A DNA stretch of 57,305 nt. Source: Polynucleobacter meluiroseus (GTDB lineage Bacteria; Pseudomonadota; Gammaproteobacteria; Burkholderiales; Burkholderiaceae). How positions within the stretch are numbered: position 1 is the first letter of the stretch; the number at the start of each line of letters is the position of its first letter. The translations under genes were made by a program, and so were the position numbers. Shown here in pieces: positions 50,046-56,762 of this stretch. The notes under the pieces are model-generated. The model did not search any database. It saw nothing but the letters and a program-made list of their open reading frames with translations, and was not told the DNA's origin. The stretch is taken from positions 1 through 57,305 of the forward strand of contig CAMDUR010000009.1 of NCBI GenBank assembly GCA_945879115.1, given 5' to 3'.

Positions 50046-50122
50046 GGGCCCTTAGCTCAGTTGGTTAGAGCAGAGGACTCATAATCCTTTGGTCCGCGGT
50101 TCAAGTCCGCGAGGGCCCACCA
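50046..50122 (+). tRNA. tRNA with anticodon CAU, best read as tRNA-Ile2 (lysidine-type)
   Basis: 77 nt with a complete cloverleaf: acceptor GGGCCCT/AGGGCCC, D arm GCTCAG...GAGC, anticodon loop CTCATAA and T arm CCGCGG...TTCAAGT...CCGCG. CCA is encoded. A CAU anticodon can be Met or the minor Ile tRNA whose C34 is changed to lysidine by TilS. The acceptor (C at 4 and 5 facing G) and the overall match to E. coli ileX favour Ile2 over elongator Met, whose acceptor is usually GGCTACG. It follows rpoD by 7 bp. Confidence 0.9.
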
Positions 50123-50126
50123 AAAA

Positions 50127-50155
50127 AAATACCAACTCTAGGGTTGGTATTTTTA
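50127..50155 (+). terminator. Intrinsic terminator after the tRNA
   Basis: ATACCAAC (50129-50136) pairs with GTTGGTAT (50143-50150) around TCTAGG, followed by TTTTA. It probably ends the rpoD-tRNA transcript. It also has an A-run on the other side, so it may act on the minus-strand gene that ends at 50178. Confidence 0.85.
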
Positions 50156-50177
50156 TATATAAGATATTTTTATATTT

Positions 50178-50975
50178 TTACTGCTGCTTCGACCCTTCAG
50201 ATAATCTTCTGCCAAGAGATACTGCGTATGGCGTACTGCGACCTGTCAACATAGGATCATCAGTTCCTTTAATACCTTTAGGCATTCTATTGGGATCAAA
50301 GTTAATATTGAGACACTCCCCGCCTCCGTCAGTAGATACAGAAGTTACCTTCAAAACACCAAGGGAAACTTTTTTACGACCATCTGGAAGGGGTACGGTA
50401 GCTTTATTAATAACATCACCAGTTTGGGCCAATTCAAGATTAAAGTTGAATGATGCATCCCCTTGTTGAACGCGTTGCCTGATATCGTCAAAAAGAAAAC
50501 TTGGACCTTTTGTTTTTGCTTCTTCATCTGATAAACCCTTTACATCATTAACGGGCTCAAAAACCCACTTGCCAGCTGTTTCCTTACCTTTTGAATTCGT
50601 AAAGATAAATCCATGGACACCCCAATAATTCACACTCGCATAACTTGCTGGAACTGGCTGTGATGCAAAGTGCCGCCCCTGAAGTAATACCTCAGGATTA
50701 GCATCTACAAAAGCTTTAACTTTTGCAGGGTCTGCTGCTTTTGTAACTGGATCTGGTTGGAGTGAGGCTAGTCGACCAAGAAGTTGTTGCGGAGTGGATG
50801 AGCCAAAAATAGGAGCCGAAATATTTCCATGCTGCCACACCTCACCATTGGGTAAATCAAATTCAAGCGATAAGTTTCTTTGGGACTTGGTGTTGTCAGC
50901 AGCTTTAGGGTTGGCACCTCCAACCGAAAACCTTACTACAACTTTTATTGGATTTCCGCTAAAAGCTGATGCCAT
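50178..50975 (-). pseudogene. Catalase-family peroxidase, 5'-truncated
   Basis: The C-terminal 265 residues match the catalase-related (SrpA-like) fold: VVVRFSVGGANPKAADNTK, ISAPIFGSSTPQQLLGRL, SYASVNYWGVHGFIFTN, and at the end RSTPYAVSLGRRL, which keeps the R-xxx-Y axial tyrosine motif. The N-terminal 60 or more residues that should hold the distal catalytic histidine (HAKG region) are missing; none of the three minus-strand frames upstream contains it. The first ATG is at 50975. The frame stays open to 51332, but there it runs antisense-like through the bactofilin gene. Most likely a decayed gene or one re-joined to a foreign 5' end. A working truncated protein cannot be excluded. Confidence 0.7.
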
Positions 50976-51105
50976 ACTTTGCTGATATTGTCTCTTGAGA
51001 TTCTTGGGGTACTTGATTTTGCGGGGCAAAATCATCTGAGGACTCATTACTATCAGAGATATCGTTGTTATCAGTATCTGATTGATTTGGTTTTCGATTG
51101 AACAT
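50959..51105 (-). CDS. Short ORF (48 aa) with bactofilin-like N-terminus
   Basis: A 48-codon reading frame that starts MFNRKPNQSD, is rich in Asp/Ser/Asn/Gln and ends at a TAG (50959-50961). AAGAGG lies 4 nt before its ATG and the gene begins 15 bp after the bactofilin stop at 51121, so it looks like a real third cistron. The opening MFxxK resembles the first residues of the bactofilin at 51489, which suggests the remnant of another bactofilin, but 48 polar residues are too few for certainty. It overlaps the catalase-like ORF start by 17 bp in another frame. Confidence 0.45.
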   Translation of the reverse strand: MFNRKPNQSDTDNNDISDSNESSDDFAPQNQVPQESQETISAKYGISF

Positions 51106-51120
51106 AGAGCCTCTTGATAA

Positions 51121-51465
51121 TTAAATTGAAGATGAAGAATTAATTTTTGTAAGGCTACCTTGTAAATTGCCGCCTTTTTCAACTTCAATTTCTGAGAATT
51201 CAACATTACCTGTAACTCTGCCAGATGAGCGAATGAATAAAGATTTCTTAGCAGAAATATTATCATGAGCTTCACCACGAATATCAATGATGTCTGCAAG
51301 GATGTTTCCCTTGAGAACGCCTGTTGGGCCAATTAATATTTCTCTAGCAGTAAGATCACCTTCGATTGTTCCAGATATAGAAGCAATATCGGGTACCACA
51401 AAGTTTCCTTTGAGACTCACGCCTTCACCAACGGTTAGACATCCATTTTGATTATCGTTTGACAT
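51121..51465 (-). CDS. Bactofilin-family polymer-forming protein (second copy)
   Basis: A 114-residue protein consisting almost entirely of the bactofilin beta-helix: repeated short strands such as SLKGNFVVPDIASISGTIEGDLTA-type steps, LKGNILADIIDIRGEA and VTGNVEFSEIEVEKGG, with glycine at turns and hydrophobic residues inward. Bactofilins polymerise without nucleotide at the membrane and shape cells or localise enzymes. It follows the other bactofilin by 23 bp on the minus strand. Its tail is short (NSSSSI) and it lacks the N-terminal hydrophobic anchor seen in some members. Confidence 0.85.
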   Translation of the reverse strand: MSNDNQNGCLTVGEGVSLKGNFVVPDIASISGTIEGDLTAREILIGPTGVLKGNILADIIDIRGEAHDNISAKKSLFIRSSGRVTGNVEFSEIEVEKGGNLQGSLTKINSSSSI

Positions 51466-51488
51466 AACTTTCTCGCTCGTTTAGTTGG

Positions 51489-51938
51489 TTAATTATTTTT
51501 AAAAGTGGATTCTTGTATTTTTTTGATAAGGCTGGAAGCATGATTGATCTGTTTTTTTGAATCTACTTTTTTGATCATCAGTCCAAGAACCTCTGCCCCA
51601 TGCTCTATGCCGATTTGGTTGTAAGTAATATCACCAAGAACAATTGCGGAATCGTGAAGTTCAACTTTTTCAGAAGCATAAATATTGCCTTCTACCTTGC
51701 CAGCAATAAGAATTCGAAATGCTCTGATATCTCCATTGATCTTGCCTGTTACTCCAATTGCTACAGTTATATCTTTATTGTCACTGGCGCATTCAATATT
51801 GCCCATCACTGTTCCATCTATTCGGATCGAACCTTCTATTGATAGTCGTCCATGGATAGTGGTCGTTTTGTCAATGATAGTATCAAAAGACTCTAACTCT
51901 GGCTTAAGTAAACCTTGTTTTTTCTTTGAACCAAACAT
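51489..51938 (-). CDS. Bactofilin-family polymer-forming cytoskeletal protein (first copy)
   Basis: 149 residues with the classic layout: a short N-terminal segment MFGSKKK...FDTIIDKTTTIHG, a right-handed beta-helix core (about 27-120) with GRLSIEGSIRIDGTVMGNI, GKINGDIRAFRILIAGKVEGN and EHGAEVLGLMIKK, then a charged tail. SKKK near the start is a likely membrane-contact element. It is first in a minus-strand pair with the bactofilin at 51121, and divergent from the RodZ-like gene across a 209-bp A/T-rich gap. Confidence 0.9.
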   Translation of the reverse strand: MFGSKKKQGLLKPELESFDTIIDKTTTIHGRLSIEGSIRIDGTVMGNIECASDNKDITVAIGVTGKINGDIRAFRILIAGKVEGNIYASEKVELHDSAIVLGDITYNQIGIEHGAEVLGLMIKKVDSKKQINHASSLIKKIQESTFKNN

Positions 51939-52147
51939 GAAAGACTCGTTGATTAATAATGAAATGTGAGTATATAGATTGGCGTATTTTATTTAATTCT
52001 ATTTTTATTGTAGGTGTTTATCTTACAAAATTACCGTTCAATCAAAAACCGTATTCAAATAACCGTATATGATTGATTTATGACAATTTGTACTTAATAA
52101 TCAATTTGGTGGCTAATTAAACAATTTTTCTTTTAGCGGTATCTATT
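51939..52147. other. A/T-rich divergent intergenic region
   Basis: 209 bp between the bactofilin pair and the RodZ-like gene. It is visibly A/T-rich, with short runs but no strong palindrome, no clear -35/-10 pair and no ORF that I can support. It must contain the promoters for both sides, or the module is expressed from weak A/T-rich elements. Confidence 0.5.
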
Positions 52148-52942
52148 TTGTTCAAAAACATTCATACATCTGAGGTTATTGATATTCGTGGAGACGTCAT
52201 CGCTTTCGCAAGAGAGCGGCAACATTACACGGTCAGCCATATAGTCAATATTTGCTGTATTTCAGAGAGAATGTTGCACCAAATTGAAAGTGGCGGCTCA
52301 GATTCATTCTATAGCTTTGCCATTAAAGTTCAAGTTGCAAGAAAAATCGGAGCCTACCTCAAGCTAGAGGATAAAGATTTTTTAGTGGTTAATCAGGCAA
52401 CTTTATTTAACGACGATTCAACAGAACAAATTCAATCAAGTCTGAATGACGTTAATCATAAACAAACAACAGAAAAATTTGATGTTAAGGGTTCCAAAGC
52501 CCCGAGTATTGCTGCCATCCAAAATAATTCAAATAATGTTATCAACGAAATAGATAAGATTATTGGAATGTATGAGGAATCCTCTGGATCAAAAGGAAAA
52601 GTACCATTTAATGATATCTTGATTTCAAACGTTGAACCCAAGGTATTAACTAACATTAATGATGCTGAACAATCAAAACCTCTTGCCGCCATCTTGCTGT
52701 CAAGTGTTTTGCTCGGTGCTGTCTTATTAGGTGGCTTTTTTTATTCTTCAGAAGTTTATAATTACAGTATCAAAACACTAACAGATGTTGGCATCCTTAA
52801 AAAAGAAGCCTTAACTGTTCAGAGTGGAGAAGATTTAAACTCAACGCCCGCACAACAAGTTGTTGAGCCGGTTCCATCAGTGGTTCAACCAGCCATTCAA
52901 CCTGCTACTCAGCCAATCAATAAAAGTGATGCTGCACGCTAA
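52148..52942 (+). CDS. RodZ-like HTH/transmembrane protein
   Basis: 264 residues in three parts. Residues about 10-75 form a RodZ-type helix-turn-helix: IAFARERQHYTVSHIVN, then RMLHQIESGG and FAIKVQVARKIGAYLKL. A long Asn/Ser/Gln-rich linker follows. A single transmembrane helix (about 178-199, LLSSVLLGAVLLGGFFYS) precedes a Pro/Val/Gln-rich periplasmic tail (VVEPVPSVVQPAIQPATQP). RodZ joins MreB to the wall machine; here it faces bactofilins instead. Start is a TTG at 52148 because no ATG or GTG precedes the HTH; the ribosome site is weak. Overall similarity to RodZ is architectural. Confidence 0.65.
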   Translation: MFKNIHTSEVIDIRGDVIAFARERQHYTVSHIVNICCISERMLHQIESGGSDSFYSFAIKVQVARKIGAYLKLEDKDFLVVNQATLFNDDSTEQIQSSLNDVNHKQTTEKFDVKGSKAPSIAAIQNNSNNVINEIDKIIGMYEESSGSKGKVPFNDILISNVEPKVLTNINDAEQSKPLAAILLSSVLLGAVLLGGFFYSSEVYNYSIKTLTDVGILKKEALTVQSGEDLNSTPAQQVVEPVPSVVQPAIQPATQPINKSDAAR

Positions 52943-52978
52943 CTAGCATAGCTATTCGGTTGCTCATTTTTCAGAAAT

Positions 52979-53701
52979 CTAAGTTTTATTAATATCTAGA
53001 ACAATTTCATAATCTTTGATGGCTTTATCAAAGTTACCAAGATTATGGAAGCACAGCCCACGATTAAAGTAAGCATCAGATTCTTTGGGCTTAATTTTTA
53101 TGGCCTTTGTGTAGTTTTCAATCGCATCGTCGTATTGAGTAAGAACTTGCAGGCACATACCAATGTTAAATACGGTTCCAAAGTGATTGGATCTTATGGC
53201 TAATGATTGGCTGTAACTTTTAAGAGCATCTTCAATTCTCCCCAGTTCATAAAAGCATAAGCCCTGGTTAAAAAAGGCATCAGCAAAATCTGGTTTCATG
53301 GTCAATGCTGAACGAGTAGAGGCCAGTGCTGCGTGGTATTGCTTTAAGTAGTAGTGATTTGCTGAAATTCTTAACTGAATATAGGGTTCATTGGGTTGAA
53401 GTTCAGCAGTTTTTTGATAGTAGTTAATAGCCTGATCATGATTTTTATTAAATTCATAAACAAATGCCGCACGGAGAAGGGCATCAAAATCAATTGGGTT
53501 TTCTGCTAAGGCTTGTTCAAATTTTTTTAATGCGTTATCAAACTGATTATTGTTAGCTTCATTGATGCCTTCAATGACTAACTCATGAGCATCGGGGATA
53601 TTAATTTTTAAAATTTTGATGTAATTAGCAATGCCATCATCTTTTAAGCTTTGTATTGCATTAGCCATTCCATAAGTTTTCAGATCAGCATGGGTAATCA
53701 T
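52979..53701 (-). CDS. Tetratricopeptide-repeat protein
   Basis: 240 residues holding about five to six TPR units in tandem from residue 45, for example FDNALKKFEQALAENPIDFDALL, HDQAINYYQKTAELQPNEPY, IEDALKSYSQSLAIRSN and FDKAIKDYEIVLDINKT. No signal peptide or membrane helix is seen, so it is likely a cytoplasmic scaffold for protein binding. It lies 17 bp downstream of the zinc-ribbon TPR gene on the same strand and is probably co-expressed with it. Confidence 0.8.
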   Translation of the reverse strand: MITHADLKTYGMANAIQSLKDDGIANYIKILKINIPDAHELVIEGINEANNNQFDNALKKFEQALAENPIDFDALLRAAFVYEFNKNHDQAINYYQKTAELQPNEPYIQLRISANHYYLKQYHAALASTRSALTMKPDFADAFFNQGLCFYELGRIEDALKSYSQSLAIRSNHFGTVFNIGMCLQVLTQYDDAIENYTKAIKIKPKESDAYFNRGLCFHNLGNFDKAIKDYEIVLDINKT

Positions 53702-53718
53702 GACATCTATAGAAAAGT

Positions 53719-54756
53719 TTACAGAGTTCTTATTTTCTTGATGGCTGATAGATAAATGATTCTCAGATTGATACCCACTTGTGGTTGTTGAGTGACATTT
53801 TCATATTGAACCAACATCCCATTTTTATCTGGTGCAAATTGATAGCCTATAACCAGTGAATTGACTGCCATTTCTGATTGATTTTTGTCTGTATAACACC
53901 TAGCTAGCTGGCGCCAGGCATAGGTCAACCTTGGATTGATCGAGATGATTTGTAGAAGTGCCTTATGAGCATCATCTATTAAGTTCTCTTCAAATAATGT
54001 ATCTACAAGATTAAGATGAATGGCCATTGATGCGGGATCTGCATTCAAGGCCTGTCTGAATAACTTAATCGCTTGTAAATTATTCTTGTCTTTTGCCTCG
54101 GCAATACCCTGTTGATTCAGGGCCCATGCAGCATTAATATCGCCTTGTTTGACATTGCTTAGGTTGGCTATTCTTAAAGCCGCTATTTCAATTGAATTGA
54201 GATCTAAACTGGTTGCTGATTTCAGCATACTTAAAGTACAGGCTTGCTGATCAACGCAATTTTCAGGTAATAACTTTTTTGCCTGGGCTAATTGCTGCTT
54301 TTTTTGAAGAAGTCTTTTTTGCTCCAGTGCCACTGTCTCTTCAAAGACTCGAATCTCTTCAGCCTCTTTCTCAGACTCTTCCTTTTCAGCAGCTAGCTTG
54401 GCCTCTTCCTCTTGGTCTATTAGAGCTTGTGCTTGCTCTTCTTTTTCTTGCTGTTGTTTTAAAACGGCTGAAAGTGCAGCTTCTTTTTTATCCTGATAGA
54501 CACTCCATCCGAAATAGGACCCACCCAATAAAATGCCTACAAGTAGAACTAAGCCAAGAATCAGAACTATCTTCTTAGATTTATTCTTTTTAGGAGCTTC
54601 TATTTGGACTTCATCTTGTGATTCTTCAATGGGTGCTTCCAAGGGAGTTGGCTGCTCAACAATCGTGTCAATTTTCTCTAAATCGGTTGTAGCACCGCAG
54701 TTAGAGCAAATGACTTCATTATTGAGAAGTGCAGTTCCGCACTGGAGACAATTCAT
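53719..54756 (-). CDS. Zinc-ribbon, transmembrane, coiled-coil and TPR-like protein
   Basis: 345 residues in an unusual order. The N-terminus is a short zinc ribbon (CLQCGTALL then ICSNCGATT, two CxxC pairs). Acidic and Pro-rich sequence leads to a transmembrane helix (about 63-83, VLILGLVLLVGILLGGSYF). A Glu/Lys/Gln coiled coil follows (about 90-165), then helical TPR-like repeats (NLQAIKLFRQALNADPAS, LTYAWRQLARCYTDK). The ribbon would be cytoplasmic and the repeats periplasmic. I start at the ATG at 54756, just before the ribbon; a GTG at 54813 is possible but adds no conserved residues. Function unknown. Confidence 0.65.
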   Translation of the reverse strand: MNCLQCGTALLNNEVICSNCGATTDLEKIDTIVEQPTPLEAPIEESQDEVQIEAPKKNKSKKIVLILGLVLLVGILLGGSYFGWSVYQDKKEAALSAVLKQQQEKEEQAQALIDQEEEAKLAAEKEESEKEAEEIRVFEETVALEQKRLLQKKQQLAQAKKLLPENCVDQQACTLSMLKSATSLDLNSIEIAALRIANLSNVKQGDINAAWALNQQGIAEAKDKNNLQAIKLFRQALNADPASMAIHLNLVDTLFEENLIDDAHKALLQIISINPRLTYAWRQLARCYTDKNQSEMAVNSLVIGYQFAPDKNGMLVQYENVTQQPQVGINLRIIYLSAIKKIRTL

Positions 54757-54813
54757 GTTGATCGATATCTTTTGATGGTTTATGTAATCATTAACGACTG
54801 AATTCAGAGACAC

Positions 54814-54998
54814 TTTAATAAGTTAAATATTTTCATTAAATACAACAACTTAAATAAGTTTTACTGGATTACCTAAAGATCAGAAAAATCACTTTTTATA
54901 GCCTTATTAATAATAAAAAACTAATTATTCCAGACCACCTGCCGTAAACAGTCTGAATCTAAGAATTTTGCATATGCTTTTAAAACAGGGATTGAATT
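54814..54998. other. A/T-rich intergenic region before the FlgO-like genes
   Basis: 185 bp between the zinc-ribbon gene (minus) and the FlgO-like gene (plus). It is A/T-rich and holds no ORF. A run ACAGGGA about 9 nt before the ATG at 54999 may serve as the ribosome site. I cannot assign a promoter with confidence. Confidence 0.4.
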
Positions 54999-55604
54999 AT
55001 GAAAATTACCTTTAAAACTCCATTAGTGAGTCTAGCCTTTGGAATTACCTTTTTTGGAGCTATGTTTACCTTACCGGCCATAGCTGAGACGAAAAAAACA
55101 AGTTTTTTTGCTTCGGCCCAGGTAGCTCCGAATCAAGCTTTTAATGACAAAATGCTTTCATTGGCTCTGCAATTAGAGAAGAATCTTGATGTTAATAAGC
55201 GCTTCTCGGTTTATGCGGTAACGACTTTTGTAGATCTTGATAAATTTGCGAGCTCAAACTCAGTCAGCAGACTAATGACAGAACAGTTAGTGCATGAGTT
55301 GCAACTAAAACAGTGGAACATCATTGATTTACGCTTAAGTAAAACTATTGCTATTTCAGATGGTGGTGAGTTTTCACTATCTCGTGATGCCAGAAAATTA
55401 AGAAGCCCGCAAGAGGTTTCTGGTGTTGTGAGCGGTACATTTTCTGTTATTGGAGAGGACATTTTTATTAATGTGAGAGTCCTTGATTACACAACAGGCG
55501 CGATATTGTCTTCAGCTCAGGCACACTTTGATATTAGCTCTGTTGCAGGTCACATGCTTGACCGACGCACCAATTTAACCAGAGTGAACATCGTTCCCAA
55601 CTGA
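54999..55604 (+). CDS. FlgO-like envelope protein (first copy)
   Basis: 201 residues with an N-terminal signal peptide (positive start MKITFK, hydrophobic core, cleavage near LPAIAE). The mature part resembles the FlgO domain: FSVYAVTTFVDLDKFASSNS, MTEQLVHELQLKQWNIIDLRL, EFSLSRD and VVSGTFSVIGEDIFINVRVLD. FlgO is an outer-membrane protein linked to flagella in Vibrio; no flagellar gene is in this window. It stands 2 bp before a second protein of the same type. Confidence 0.7.
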   Translation: MKITFKTPLVSLAFGITFFGAMFTLPAIAETKKTSFFASAQVAPNQAFNDKMLSLALQLEKNLDVNKRFSVYAVTTFVDLDKFASSNSVSRLMTEQLVHELQLKQWNIIDLRLSKTIAISDGGEFSLSRDARKLRSPQEVSGVVSGTFSVIGEDIFINVRVLDYTTGAILSSAQAHFDISSVAGHMLDRRTNLTRVNIVPN

Positions 55605-55606
55605 TT

Positions 55607-56224
55607 ATGTTGACAACAAGAAGATTCTTTCTGACAGGCTTAGCTACTGGAGTCGGTTCTATTCTTTTAGCTGGGTGCCAGACTCCTCGTTTTGGGGGTG
55701 AAGACACAAACTGCGACACAAAATTAATTACAAAATTAAGCGCTATTGATCTATCTTCCCTTTTTTCTGGGATTGCTGAGGAAATTTGCACCTATTACGC
55801 TGGAAGCTGTACCAAAGGTAGCTTGACTCCTCCTAAAGGGGTACCAGCCATCATGGTTACTGATTTTGTGGAGCTTGAATCTCTCCAGTCTGATAAATCT
55901 GGTTTGCTCATGGGAGAACTCATGAGATCCTATCTCATGAAGAATTGTTGTAGAACAGTGATCCAGGCTGAGGTGGGTAAAGATATTCGAATAAATGACA
56001 AGGGAACAGTTTCTTTAACAAGACAGCCTAATCAACTAATGAAGTCTGAGTTAGAGATTAGAGATATTGTTATTGGGACTTATCATAATTTCACCGACAA
56101 GTTAGTTATCAACGTCAAGATCATAGATATACAGACTCAAGCAATCAAACAATCTGTTGTTAAAGAGTTGAAATTCAGTTGTAGCAATCGAACGCTTAAA
56201 ACTCAGGGCGTATTGTTCAAATAA
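55607..56224 (+). CDS. FlgO-like lipoprotein (second copy)
   Basis: 205 residues with a lipoprotein signal: TTRRFFLTG at the start and a lipobox LLAGC near residue 23. The lipobox predicts processing by LspA, whose gene lies at 4060. The mature part repeats the FlgO-type pattern of the neighbour: MVTDFVELESLQSDKSG, LMRSYLMKNCCRTVI, GTVSLTRQPNQL and IVIGTYHNFTDKLVINVKIID. It has several extra cysteines. It begins 2 bp after the first copy, so the pair is surely one transcript. Paralogy is clear by eye; role unknown. Confidence 0.75.
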   Translation: MLTTRRFFLTGLATGVGSILLAGCQTPRFGGEDTNCDTKLITKLSAIDLSSLFSGIAEEICTYYAGSCTKGSLTPPKGVPAIMVTDFVELESLQSDKSGLLMGELMRSYLMKNCCRTVIQAEVGKDIRINDKGTVSLTRQPNQLMKSELEIRDIVIGTYHNFTDKLVINVKIIDIQTQAIKQSVVKELKFSCSNRTLKTQGVLFK

Positions 56225-56244
56225 TATTGATAGTGGAGTATGCC

Positions 56245-56703
56245 GTGAAATTTTTTGCTATTTTGCTAATTTTTATCTCTCAGTTGGCCTTTGCCAAGGG
56301 AGATGTTGCTAACTGTACCGATGCAAAAGGCTATACCTTCTATCCGAACTACGGTGGAGTAACTCCAAAAAATAAAAAAGCTTGGCGAGAAGAGACCAGT
56401 ACCGGCAAGAAAATTGCTGTTACTAATAATAATGGTCAATACGATCTAATTTATTCAGACACTAAACGTAATGAAGTTTTCTCAGCTTTGCAAGAGGGCG
56501 CTAAGATCTCTTTAATCAGTAAAACGCCTACTGAATTTTCTTTATTGGTTATCTTTTTAGGTTCTAATGAAATCTATAGCTTTAGGACTGCTGATGATGG
56601 TAAATTTGAATATGTACATACAGTGATTCGTTCAGAATTTATCCCTAAAATCTCTGCTGCAGTCGGAACTTGCCAGCAAATCAACTTTCAAATGGTCAAC
56701 TGA
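56245..56703 (+). CDS. Small secreted hypothetical protein
   Basis: 152 residues from the GTG at 56245: signal peptide MKFFAILLIFISQLAFA, then a mature domain with two cysteines (VANCTDAKGYTFYPNYGG near the start, AVGTCQQINF near the end) that could form a disulfide. I choose this GTG because GGAG lies 6 nt upstream; the frame is open from a TTG at 56227. I recognise no family. Third in line after the two FlgO-like genes on the same strand, so it may belong to their operon. Confidence 0.6.
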   Translation: MKFFAILLIFISQLAFAKGDVANCTDAKGYTFYPNYGGVTPKNKKAWREETSTGKKIAVTNNNGQYDLIYSDTKRNEVFSALQEGAKISLISKTPTEFSLLVIFLGSNEIYSFRTADDGKFEYVHTVIRSEFIPKISAAVGTCQQINFQMVN

Positions 56704-56762
56704 CTAAATCCCCCTAGGTATCAAATAGCTAATTTATAGAGTTTGAAGCCATATAATTGGGT

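Noticed and set aside
51106..51332. Upstream part of the catalase-frame ORF
   Set aside because: It overlaps the second bactofilin in another frame and its Leu/Lys-rich translation resembles no catalase N-terminus.
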